A DNA stretch of 64,000 nucleotides, taken from Rachycentron canadum (taxonomy: Eukaryota > Chordata > Actinopteri > Carangiformes > Rachycentridae). This document shows positions 1 to 10,652 of this stretch, piece after piece; the stretch's first letter is position 1; each line of letters opens with the position of its first letter. A program made the position numbers and the translations under genes. The notes beneath the pieces are model-generated. The model saw only the letters and a program-made list of their open reading frames with translations. It was not told the DNA's origin and made no database searches. The stretch is from the NCBI GenBank assembly GCA_038496675.1, contig CM076648.1, positions 10,474,464 to 10,538,463 of the forward strand, given 5' to 3'.

Positions 1-1640
1 TGTGTGATCTAAATCTATGCCACTACCTTCACTGGCTGGTGGGAATTCAACCAGAATCTATGTGAAATCTCCTCACTGAGAATGACCCCTAATTAAAGTC
101 CTCAGATTCCCACTGCATGTTATCGCTTTAACAATCTCCGGGGTAAGATGCTTTTTGACTGCTGGTTGTGCAGTGACCTGTGCACATCAAGCTTTTCTCT
201 GTTTATTGGGTTGTCTTCTTTCCACACTAATAGCCATAGGGGGTTGAGTCCGGGCTTCACCTGACCACTGCTCACAAAGCTGGGTCTCTGGAACCGACAG
301 GCGGAACAGAAATCACATTAACCCAGCCCGAACCAAAAGAAAAGCCTACATACTCTTGCACATACATTCTAAACAAAAACAGGAGAATATCACTGTTTTC
401 CCCTTCAACAGCAGCATGTGTCAGTTTGGCTCATTGTTGTTTACTGGTGTTTCATGAAGGCCGTCTGCCACCCACACCTCCTTCCAGAGGGCAGTCGACA
501 GGCACCTTGCGAGGACACTGGGCTGAAGATGTAAAACACACTGTGGGTGATGGCGGGGCCTGACCTCTTTAGACAGTAGAAAACAATTTTGTGATAGAGG
601 GGATAATTTACAAGAGTTGCTGCCAATTAGTGTTTTCTTTCTCTAAATCAGTTTGGTTTTTCAAATAGGTTAAATGATGTGATGGCTGCTTCCGTGTCCG
701 TAAAGAATCTAGGCCACTGCAGTCTTGCACATCCCATTCTGCCTGTAGGCTTAAAGGGAAGGAATGGAAGGTGAATTAAAGCTAAATTAGTTATCACAGC
801 AGTCATCTACTGGCAAGATTTTTTTTTCTTGTAAAGATTGTGCTTGAGTTTTTTTAGGTGAGTCTCCGTGTCTCATCTTTCATCTACGTGTGCATCTCTG
901 TGTCCAGAAGGCATTTAGACTCATTTCTTTTCTACCCTTTACATTGCACCTCATCATAAACTCCCCCCACCTTGACAATGCTGTGGAGAATAAATCGACC
1001 ATATTTCAGCACTGATGCTCCCTGCCCATTCCCAGTCCTTCAGAGGGGAGGGCAGTAGCCCTGGCAGTTTGTTGTTTTTATTTAATGCGCTCCTACTTCC
1101 ATGTCATATTTTCTCTCTTTAATTGATGCCCATGCCTGTGTTGTTGCCCAGTGCACCATTGAGAGGATGCTTTCTCCAAACAGGCCCTTATCTTGCTCTA
1201 ATAGGCCTGGCACTCCTCTGAGGCCTTCAGCTGTGTCAGGCCATTGCTGTCTCGCTGCGCCTCCGGTTTGAACTGTTGCTGTGTTGCCCATTAGTTCTCT
1301 CTCCAGGCCTCACTATTCCCTGTGCTCATCCCTCTGCCACCCCACCCCCAAGCCCCACAGCCTTCCCAGCCCTATCGTTCACCTCTGCCTGCTCTGCTCC
1401 CCACTCCCCACTCCCCAATGTTTCATCAGCTATAATATGAGCATGCTTTCACAGTAAACATTTTTCTTCTCATTTTTCTCTGCAGTTCCCCACCGCAGGT
1501 CTGGGCCTGTCTTGGTAATTTGTGTGTTTTGGAGGTACTTTAGTCCATGTGCCACCCATCACATCCTGCCCCCAACAGGAGGTCTCTCTGATAAAGCCTG
1601 TGTGGGGTGTATGATTGCATCCCACATGTAGGCACGATAT
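1..1640. other. non-coding stretch, no gene seen
   Basis: Unique-looking sequence without a supportable gene. The part from 1310 to 1425 is strongly C-rich on the plus strand, with short tandem CCCACT-type units. At 1470-1484 a pyrimidine tract ending in TGCAG resembles a splice acceptor, but no convincing exon follows. Short open frames here have no recognisable protein features. Confidence 0.5.
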
Positions 1641-1709
1641 TTGTATTTATATATATATGTATATACTTGTGTATACAGTATGTCTGTGTATGTATACATG
1701 TGTATATAG
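1641..1709. repeat. imperfect TA/TG microsatellite
   Basis: Alternating purine-pyrimidine tract of TA and TG/TATG units, seen directly. Expected to be length-polymorphic. Confidence 0.8.
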
Positions 1710-2885
1710 GTGATTGCTTCCTTTTGTGCCCATTAGAGAGAAAGGTAGACAGTGAAATCTTAAGGGTTGTATGTATGGCTCAGGGCTTGTAGGCCATCCT
1801 TGAATCAGAGCCTCTGCACACATTGATAGATTGGCAAAGCAGTTTGTTCTACCAAATTTAACAATGATATATCATTATCACAACTTTGGGGGAAATCTAT
1901 AAAATCAATGGGCCTGCCGGTGGAGCAGGATTAGTATTACTAACACGCTGAGAGAGTGTTAAAGTGCCCGAGTATGGATCCCAGTTGTGGCTTGGATCAA
2001 TGGCATTTGTGGACACTAAGCTCAATAACAAGCCATCCAAGAACTGGTTAGAAGAAGAAAGAAATAGATGTGAAAAGCAAATTTGCTGGTAGAGAAGCTA
2101 ATATCCTGTGCGCGCCTGGCTGAACATGAGCTGTGTAGCTGCTGGCGGGTGAAGAGGGAGTAGAGGGCAGGAGAGGAATAGATTCCACTGCTGAAATGAT
2201 ACAGATACAAATGTAGCTGTCATTATTGATATTCTTCCATCATTGATATTGGCAGACTGGGATGAAGAATGTAAAATACATTGATCTCAAAGGGTGGGAA
2301 AATGTATTGAGTGACACAATTTGATTTAGATATTGAGTGTTTTCAAAAACACAACTAAACCTGAAGAGGTTATTGAGAAATCTGTATGACGAATATCTTT
2401 ACGATTTTCTTTTTTTGAGGGGAAGATTCTCCTTCAGATAAGAATAATGCCTGGCATCCCTGTTTGAACAGGGCAGAGTGAGATGTAGAGCTTTGTTTGC
2501 AAGGTTTGCTGCATGGTGCAACAGAGGAGGTGAGGCAAAGCCACCGTAATTGGATCTGTAAAAGTCAAATTTCCTGTTTAGTGCTCAAGTCTTCAGAAGA
2601 TGACAGAGTGTTATTTTTAAAGGATGGGGATGTCTGGCCACAAAAACGGTGTTATTTCATAAAAGCAATGGCAGGCCCAATGAAAAAAAAACATTTTTCT
2701 CAACAATGGACAAAAGAAAAACACAATCTCCAGTTAGTTGTACTTTTCTCAGTATTGTACTACGACATAGAACAAAGCAACAGACTGCACTTGACATGTG
2801 CTTTTATTGCAGCTTATCAAAGTGTGGTTTGATACAGATATGAGATGAATATTCTTGTAGTTGGAAAAGGGTGATGGTTATACTT
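1710..2885. other. non-coding stretch, no gene seen
   Basis: AT-leaning unique sequence. Overlapping open frames near 2497-2843 lack any recognised domain or splice context, so I treat them as chance. No repeat family recognised. Confidence 0.45.
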
Positions 2886-2887
2886 AC

Positions 2888-3023
2888 CTCAGTATAAGGA
2901 TTCTTAGTATATGTATGGCCCAGTATTTCCCAATAAGGTTTAGAAGGTTTACCTATTATGATGCGGATCACATCATATTTCCATTTATTTTGACAGTTTC
3001 TCTTTTGAGAAAGTAAAGAAGAC
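2888..3023 (-). CDS. weak candidate internal exon, unidentified product
   Basis: On the minus strand a 136-nt interval lies between an acceptor-like tract (TTAATTTCTCTCAG) and a full-consensus donor (GAG|GTAAGT). One frame is open throughout and beyond: one base of a split codon, then 45 codons, ending at a codon boundary. The frame continues from about 3121 to 2804 without a stop, which is modestly long for AT-rich DNA. The reading is basic and aromatic (motifs such as KPYWEILGH) and matches no family I know. No second exon on this strand could be linked to it. Splice-like pairs occur by chance every few kilobases, so this is only a candidate; a decayed repeat or chance is at least as likely. 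Confidence 0.13.
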
Positions 3024-3029
3024 CTGAGA

Positions 3030-5459
3030 GAAATTAATAACATGTGCATGGGCAATATAAAAGCAGTATGTTTGAAATGTGTAACAATTTCAGTCAATTT
3101 GGAATAACACTTCATATGCACAAGATAATTTCAGTTGGTTAGGTTGCGAGAATTTTAACACCTAAATATTCATGGATCCGGCGATGGTTTGTAAAACTCA
3201 AGCGTCAAAGAGAAGAAACTAAAATTATGTGTATGGACTGCACTTAAACTAAGCTGACAATTGACACGCCACGACATAGAGAGCTTATGCTTCATGAAAG
3301 TGAAAAAATCTCAATTCTTCATACTCTGATCAACTTACAAACTTCTTCGTGTGATGTGTTTTCTGTCAGTAAACCTCTTCTGCATTTTTCGACTTTGAAA
3401 ACATTACCACACACAAACTATAGTTCTTATTTGCAGGTAGAATCCATTTTCTTCATCTGCCAAGACACTCTGAGAGATAAACAGGACATTTTCTTTCTGT
3501 CAGTGAATGTGATTGCTTATGTGCTGTTGCTCTGTAATTGTACATCCAATAGTGGCTGGCTCTGGCTCCAGAAGTAACTGTTGGCAAGCAGGGGAAAGGT
3601 AGCAAGCGAACTGTGGTCAAACAACATCACTTCCCTAAGAACACAAGTGGACCATCTATACAAAGGGCTGGCGATAACAGCAAGACAACAACCCAACTTA
3701 TTGGTTTGGGAGAAAATACAAAGAAGAGAATGATAGATTGAGGAGAAATGGGGAAGAGGAGAGATTGTTCTTTGAGGCACAAAATAAGGCCAGGTACAAA
3801 AGGGAAGGAACAAGGTAAAAGGCAGATGAGATATCGGGCCAAGAGGGGGGTGTGTGCAAAGAAAAACGAGTGAAATAGAAGGCAGTGTTGAGAGCCAGGA
3901 CTTCTCCTGATGGGGCCAGTTTGTTTTTACTACTATTTTGAGAGATGAGAGATAGACGGAGAGAGACGCCAACAGGGCGTAATTAAACAGCCTAATGAGT
4001 TTGTAGCTCTTTTGAAGACTGTTTTTAAATGGAGCCTTGGTTTTGTGGTAGAAAATCTTCTCTTTCAGAGATGTCAAAGAAGTTTCTGACAAAGCAGTTA
4101 TCACAGCATGTCAAATTGCTCCAGCTCAAGAAATAATTTGGATTTTTTTTTCTTTTCACAGAGTGCTGCGAAACAAAAGCCCCCCCCTTCTCTCTAATTT
4201 GCCTTGGCAGGGTCCCTCTGGGTGGGGGGTCCGCATGGACAGAGAGGGCTTTGCCAAAGGATTATAGGATGAGAGGGGGTGAGATGAGTGAGTGTATATG
4301 TGTGTGTGTTAGAGGTGTGTACATCTGTGTGTGTGATGGGCATAAGGGTGTGGTGGCAGTAGGGGGTTCTGGGGTTTGGGGGGGTGGAGGGGTTTCAAGC
4401 AATTTTACCCAAAACGCTGCAATTGTCCCAAGATTGAACAGTGCAGAGTGGTAACGCTCATTTTCCAGTCTATTCATTATCTCCTCTGTATTTACTTATC
4501 TTTGTCTCACAAGAAAAAAAAAATCAGTGTTAAAAGGGGCCCTTTCATGTGGAGAGGGTTTTTTAACAGAGCTTTATGCTCTGACATGGTTGAGTTAAAC
4601 TAAACTGTAGTTATGTTATGAAAGCAGTATGAATAGCAAATTAGTACTTTCTGCTTTTCAGTGGTATTATAAACTGTATTAGATCCCTGATTTCTTCAAA
4701 TTACATTTCCCTGCAGTCTTGTATAATGCCTTTTTTGGATGAAATTCCCAATTTTGTGGTGTCAAATTAGCTCAAAGAAAATTACACCATTATTCTGGGA
4801 CAGAAATAATTATATAGTGTTTTTACAACCTGTGCTATAAGAGTTTATGATTTTACTTCTCTTTGAAAATAAATCCCCTCATAAATGATTCATTCTTGGT
4901 GAGATATCATCTGACAAGGAATAATAAACCAGGACTAGCTGAGTCGTATTTACATTCAAATAAATGCAGACAAAGGAAGTTCATATGAAAAGATATTTCT
5001 TCTGTGTTTGCAACACAATAAAACATAGTTGTCATTGTCCCTCTCAATGACTGTCAAAGTTGATTTACAGGTTTGTTTTTCTTCCAACCAAGAGTTTGAC
5101 ACAACATCACCACTCCAGATTCACAAAGCATTTTTTTTCATGCTTTACTTTACTATACATGGAGAAACCATGTTGCTCTCAGACACTAGGTTGGGGAAAA
5201 CGGCTATTTTCTGCTGCTGAAGTGTCGACTGCAGTTGTTCTGTGCTCTATACACGGTTTGCCAACTGTGTGAACATCTTGCCAAATGACGTGATAAAAAC
5301 AGATCATTAAGAATAACTTATTTGTACAATTTAAAATAAAAAACTAATTCTACTTGTGCTGTATTTTCTCAGGCAAAACAAAGAATAAGTAGAGAAGTAA
5401 CTGTACTATACATAAACTACAGCATTGTCAAGATAAAGCACTGAACACTATGTAAACCC

Positions 5460-5460
<1 letters not shown>
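3030..5460. other. non-coding stretch with purine-rich and GT-rich parts
   Basis: From about 3690 to 3990 the plus strand is AG-rich; its complement gives a 195-codon open frame (3517-4104, minus) whose S/L/P/F-rich reading is what an antisense purine tract produces. From 4285 to 4400 the sequence is GT/GGGGT-rich. A poly-T run lies at 4142-4151 and short poly-C near 4180. The rest is AT-rich background with no gene or repeat family recognised. Confidence 0.5.
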
Positions 5461-5490
<30 letters not shown>

Positions 5491-5871
5491 NNNNNNNNNN
5501 NNNNNNNNNNNNNNNNNNNNNNNNNNNNNNNNNNNNNNNNNNNNNNNNNNNNNNNNNNNNNNNNNNNNNNNNNNNNNNNNNNNNNNNNNNNNNNNNNNNN
5601 NNNNNNNNNNNNNNNNNNNNNNNNNNNNNNNNNNNNNNNNNNNNNNNNNNNNNNNNNNNNNNNNNNNNNNNNNNNNNNNNNNNNNNNNNNNNNNNNNNNN
5701 NNNNNNNNNNNNNNNNNNNNNNNNNNNNNNNNNNNNNNNNNNNNNNNNNNNNNNNNNNNNNNNNNNNNNNNNNNNNNNNNNNNNNNNNNNNNNNNNNNNN
5801 NNNNNNNNNNNNNNNNNNNNNNNNNNNNNNNNNNNNNNNNNNNNNNNNNNNNNNNNNNNNNNNNNNNNNNN
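5491..5871. other. assembly gap (381 N)
   Basis: A run of unknown bases. The size is not a round placeholder, so it is probably an estimate from paired reads. Its edges are a TA repeat on the left and adapter-derived bases on the right. Confidence 0.99.
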
Positions 5872-5885
5872 TGTATAAGAGACAG
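5872..5885 (+). other. residual Tn5/Nextera mosaic-end adapter bases (artefact)
   Basis: The 14 bases right after the gap, TGTATAAGAGACAG, equal the last 14 bases of the 19-bp hyperactive Tn5 mosaic end used in transposase library kits. Genomic TA repeat begins directly after the final G, exactly where an insert starts in such a read. This is library sequence left in the assembly, not fish DNA. Confidence 0.93.
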
Positions 5886-5906
5886 ATATATATATATATA
5901 TATATA

Positions 5907-8690
5907 GACTGTATACTGTACGATTAACATATAATCTCCTGACCTCTTTGGCCAAAATGCTTGCATGGTGAATTTCATTGATTTCCTGTTGCAATTTCCT
6001 GTTCTGTCACATGGTGACACAGCTCGAATAAGCTCCAATGTCAAAGGCTGTTCTAATGTGGTTAGAGGACCCCAATGAAGTAACACTGCTGCACTGCAGA
6101 TACAGTAAAGTCTGTGATAGAAATAGCTTGAAGAAACATCTCCCAGGGCACACCTACAGCTGTTACCCAGCTCTTCGAGACAAAAAAATGTCCTATAAAG
6201 AATTCTCAAACAATATGTTTTTTTTCTCCCTTCCAACTTAATTACTGATATTTCTCTGTAATAAGTGACTGATTTGAGGAAGATAATTAGGTGGGATATT
6301 GAAGTGGGCCTCCAGGGGACTCAGGTCTGGTGGATCAGGAGCAAGAAGATGAGGGGAGACACCATCTTTTCATATTATTCTGGGGGGCCAGTGCTCCCAA
6401 GCAGCTTATGCAGCTAAGGCTTGGTAATTAAATTATAATTTAACCTGCTGAGGGTGGAGTGGCAGGAGTGGACCAGGCTGGGGGTGGAATGGCACTGACA
6501 GGATTTACACTTAATGAAATAATAAAGCAACACTGGGAAGGTAGCTGGCAGTGAAGAAATCGACACACACCGCCACTTGGCTCTCTGTTTATCCACTCTT
6601 CAGTGTTGGGGGAAGGTTCAAAGCTAATGAGTTGCTCACTTCTTCTCCATTTCTATTTTGCTTTTAAGTCCAAGTGAGTATAGTTGGTGGCATATATTGC
6701 ATTTTGGTCAGTAGAACCCTTTTCTTGGTTTTGTTCATACTTGTATGTATTTACTGTATGTGTGTAGGTGTTTTGCTTGGATTGCCAACATTGTCCTCTG
6801 AAGTTCATTAAACAATTTGCTTTAAAAAATATTGTAATGTTTCTGAGTAATGTGTGTAAAGAAAATGTATAGTGTTACACCATCATTTATATACAGTTGT
6901 TAATTATAAATCAGATCTATGTGTGTATATATATATACATCTGTAGACACAAAAAACAAGGTTACATATTTGTTTTTTGGGTTTAAGCTGATGGCTGTAT
7001 TCTATATTTACTCTGCATTTTGCTAGGGGGTTATGTTTTTTGTGTTGTGCCTGCTAATTCTCAGTTGATTAATTAGTCTTTCCGTAAGGGACCTTAGAGT
7101 CTATGTAATTAAAAGCACAGGGTATCCACAAAACAGCTGACTTGTAAACATAAGTATTGCAAAAGGTAACTTGCATTAAGAAAAACTGCTCTCAGATAAA
7201 TTGATATGTGGCTGCGTTGTGCACAAGTGATCATGTTTTTTAAATACATTCTGGATCCAAATTTGACATGTTTTCTTTCCTTTCACTTAGTCCTTATATT
7301 CACTGGTACTTATGAACCAGGACAAACCAGATATACCTTTATATATTATAATTTCATAAATTATATGTACACACACACACATCTGAAGTTTATTCTTCAC
7401 ATGTTGATTACCCTTAAATTGGCATCATGTACAAGCAGAATGTAACTCACTCCACATCATATGTATTAATTTACCTAAAGCCATGGAAGTATGGAGCTCA
7501 CTGCACCTTTGTGTCACCATATCTTTTCGTTTCCTTCCATTTTCTCCTCTTCCTCTTTCTCTGCATCTGTTAATATGGATGCCTCACAGCAGAGGGAAGA
7601 AGCATGCAGTTTTCCTATAGCCCTCCATTGCCACAAGCTCATTACAACCCTCCCCTCCAAAATCACTCCCGCCCTCGCCTGCCCTGCTCTCACCATTCAC
7701 CCGAGCCTAAATCTGCCTCCACCCCAGCCTCAGCCCGAGATCCAGCCCCAGCCAGCATGACAGACAGGCCCAGTTAACAGTCCCTGTAAGCGGGAAAGAA
7801 AGCCGAGCAGAGAGGTAAAATGACTGGACCGCAAATGACAGGTGTAGTTAAAATAGTGAGGCGTAGAAAGGCTTGAGGACAGAGAGCTGGGGCGGCACTG
7901 TAATAAGCAGGATGAAGGAGCTCAAGCATTGCCTGAGTTTTCCTCTCTCTTCCACTAACATCCTTCCTCAGGCAAACAAAGGGAAAATAAAAGAAAGTTA
8001 ACTTTTTCCTTTAGACACTTCCTCTCTTCATTCAGTTATTTCTCTCGTCAGTCCTGCCTTGCTTGCTTTAAGGACACTAATGAAGCATTATTGAAATAAT
8101 GCGGGATATTTTATAATACCATGCTGTGTGAAAGAGCTACTTGAATTGTAAATGGGAGAGGGGAGGCCATTTTGTTTGGTCCCCTTTGGACTCATTTAGA
8201 TGGACACAGGAGGGATTTGCCTCCACTGCTGATCTGCATCTATTTTCTATGCCTTTCTTCCATTGTCTATTTTGCCTTTTTTACGACCACCTCTCCATCA
8301 GATCCTCTCCAGCCTCATGTTTAAAATAATCATTTTTTTTGCAGTATGCTGGCCAAGGGAAGATCGGGGGAGGGGTGTGTTGCCTGTCTATTATCACGCC
8401 ATCCTCGTAACTAAGCCTCCATTTCTAATCAAACCAAATAGTATTTGATCTACATCTATTAATGGCTGCACAGAGATGCTAAAGGTACCATCTACTGTCC
8501 ATGTTCATATAAAACAGGTATATGTTTACCATGTTCACCATCTTGGCTTTGATTTGGAAATTAGTACTAAATACAAAGTACAGCTCAGACTAAGTTAATT
8601 TATTCTGCTTTGCATGTATATGGTCATAAAGGACAAGTTAACATTTTGATGTGACGGTGACACTATTATTTTATTTACTTTTATTTACTT
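5907..8690. other. non-coding stretch, no gene seen
   Basis: AT-rich background with short TA/TG tracts (6917-6937), a short AC tract (7369-7380) and a C/T-rich patch at 7500-7750 that creates spurious open frames on both strands. A GC-richer part at 7780-7910 is unremarkable. No recognised gene, RNA or repeat family. Confidence 0.5.
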
Positions 8691-9000
8691 AGATCCCATT
8701 AGCCACTGTATTGTAACAGTTAAAATTCATCCTGAGGGGAACATGAATGTCTGCATCAAATGTAATGGCAATTCAATAGTTATCAAGATATGTCACTAAC
8801 AACCACAAATGTCAGTCTTATGGTGGGCCCAGGGGAGGGGATCACCAAAATCAGTAGACTTCCTCCTTTGTGGACTATGAATGTCGGTTCAAAATTCCAT
8901 GGCAATCCATTCAACCTGACTGACAGACAAAATGACTTTGTCAACATCAATAGAGGCATGCTGCTTTTGTGGCTAATAAAAAATACACCTTAAATAACAC
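8690..9000. repeat. diverged teleost interspersed repeat with two internal units
   Basis: Two diverged copies of one motif are visible. Unit one (8727-8786) runs from TTCATCCTGAGGGGAAC through ATGAATGTC and ATGGCAAT. Unit two (8860-8917) runs from TTCCTCCTTTGTGGAC through ATGAATGTC and ATGGCAATCCAT. Between them lies GGGGATCACCAAAATCAGTAG. This wording matches a dispersed element I remember from many percomorph genomes, including its terminal phrase about 8955-8975 (AGGCATGCTGCTTTTGTGGC). I cannot name the family. The copy is old, with many substitutions and indels. Confidence 0.72.
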
Positions 9001-10430
9001 ACAATAAAGCACAACCAGCACATACTCTCATAATTATAATGTCTTGAAGTTGCTTAGAGAAGCACACAATTATGAAGTAATTATGGTCATTACCTGCATT
9101 TAAATGGTTTGATGCATTTGTGCATGTGCTACTACCCTCTAAGCATGTTCTTTCCTTGATCCAACTCCCGGTTCTCCCTCATCTCCTCCTCCTCTTCCTG
9201 TTCTTGCTTGCCCTCCCTAACTCTGAATCCACTGCCTATCTGATTGGTATTAACAGGATTATCAATGCTGCTGCCATAATTAGAATTAATGCACCACAAT
9301 TACTGATATAGATTAGTGGGATTAAACTTCATAAGGTGGAGCTTGCTTCCAGGCAATAAATCCAATTCATTTTGATCATATAGACTTTGTTGATATCTCC
9401 ATGTCAGTATTTATAAAAGACTCTGCCATTATTTCCACAAGACTTAAAGTGGCTGATAATTGTTGGCTCTCAACCCGCCTTAAACCTGGCAGATACTGTA
9501 CAAGTGGGAGAATGAGCCTTCTATTACAGCCTGGAAGTTGAGTCCAAGCGGAGGTGATGCCCGAGTCTTTCTTGCAGTACAATATTTGGGGTGTTTGATA
9601 CTGCATTTTGTCTTAGTTGAGTCTTATATTTAGAGAGGAATGACAGAAGAGATGGGCGAAAGAGTGTGCTTATTGTTTGACATCAACTCCCAATGTCACG
9701 GCACATCATATGCAGTGAAGCCCATTGAGCAGTAGAATTGTCCCACAGTCAAAACCAACATTATATGATGTAACATACAAGTGCGTATTACATTAGTCTC
9801 CAGACTATATTGAGGCGAATCACTTTGAGGCCTGCTGCTGCAGGAGCTTCCCTTCTATGGACTCACTGACATGAGACCGTGTGACGACTGTGACCATCTG
9901 GGGGAGCTAAATTTAGCAAATCCCTGTGCAGAAGGGGAACATCTGTCTTTATCAGCAGTGGTTAACTTGGTACAGGAAACCCAGCACATGTAATTCATGC
10001 AATATTTAGATGAGAGGGTCAGAGTGCTCCTGTGGGGATGGAGGCAGTCTTCGTTGCGTAGACTGCATGATTGACCTGGGCCTGGTCTGTAGAGAGAGGT
10101 GCCAGTTCTGATCTTTTTAGAGGACAAGATGGCACATGGGAATGTCATGCTTTAACTCCCTAATCTGCTGATGTTGTGCCTCTGACTGATAAAGCAATAA
10201 CACAGCAAGACTGCATATTAGAGTTTAAAGGTTATGTGATGGATATAGTTAGTGATGTTGAGATAAGGATCAGATGTGATGCAGACAGTTACATGCATTT
10301 AGAGCTATCGTAGTCCAGCACTAAGTAACTAAATGAGTTCATTTGAAGGAACTTGATACTTTCACTTCTCTACATTTCAGCGGAAAATATTGTACTATTA
10401 CGTGCAATATTTATTTCAAAGCTTTATTTT
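9001..10430. other. non-coding stretch, no gene seen
   Basis: Mixed AT-rich and moderately complex sequence. The segment 9840-10150 is somewhat richer in GC and gives a 97-codon minus-strand frame with no recognisable features. Nothing else supportable. Confidence 0.45.
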
Positions 10431-10562
10431 TACTTTTATTTTATTTTTATTTTTTTTTACATAGAAAACATAGGACCAAATTGTAAAGTACAATGTAATT
10501 TTTTTCGATTAATCTACCCAATATTATATGAAGCTCATCAACCTGCTGCTGTTGCTACTACT

Positions 10563-10652
10563 CCTATTACTGTGAAAAATAATAATAATGATAATAATAA
10601 TGATGGTGATGATGATGATAATAATACAATAATAATAAATAAATAATAATAA
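10563..10652. repeat. AAT/GAT trinucleotide repeat
   Basis: Plus strand shows AAT, GAT and AAAT units in interrupted arrays, just downstream of a T-rich TTTTA patch (10425-10460). The Asn/Asp-rich open frame over it is a product of the repeat. Confidence 0.85.

Larger units (their letters stand above)
5464..5906. repeat. TA microsatellite interrupted by an assembly gap
   Basis: TA units run up to 5490, then 381 N, then a short non-genomic-looking string, then TA/AT units from 5886 to 5906. The flanks are nearly mirror images (GAC before the left tract, GAC after the right one), so the true locus is probably one long TA array that the assembler could not cross. Open frames drawn across the N run are meaningless. 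Confidence 0.85.

Noticed and set aside
1470..1530. Strong acceptor-like tract followed by short GT-ended interval
   Set aside because: Only 13- or 29-nt intervals with poor donors follow; nothing supports an exon.
3517..4104. 195-codon minus-strand open frame
   Set aside because: It is the antisense of an AG-rich tract, giving a Ser/Leu/Pro/Phe-rich reading with no recognisable domain.
5872..5885. Evidence of a natural Tn5-type bacterial transposon in the fish genome
   Set aside because: Position at a gap edge and an exact partial match to the engineered mosaic end point to library adapter.
5428..6236. Long minus-strand frames across the N gap
   Set aside because: The bulk is unknown bases plus TA-repeat Ile-Tyr reading; not evidence of coding.
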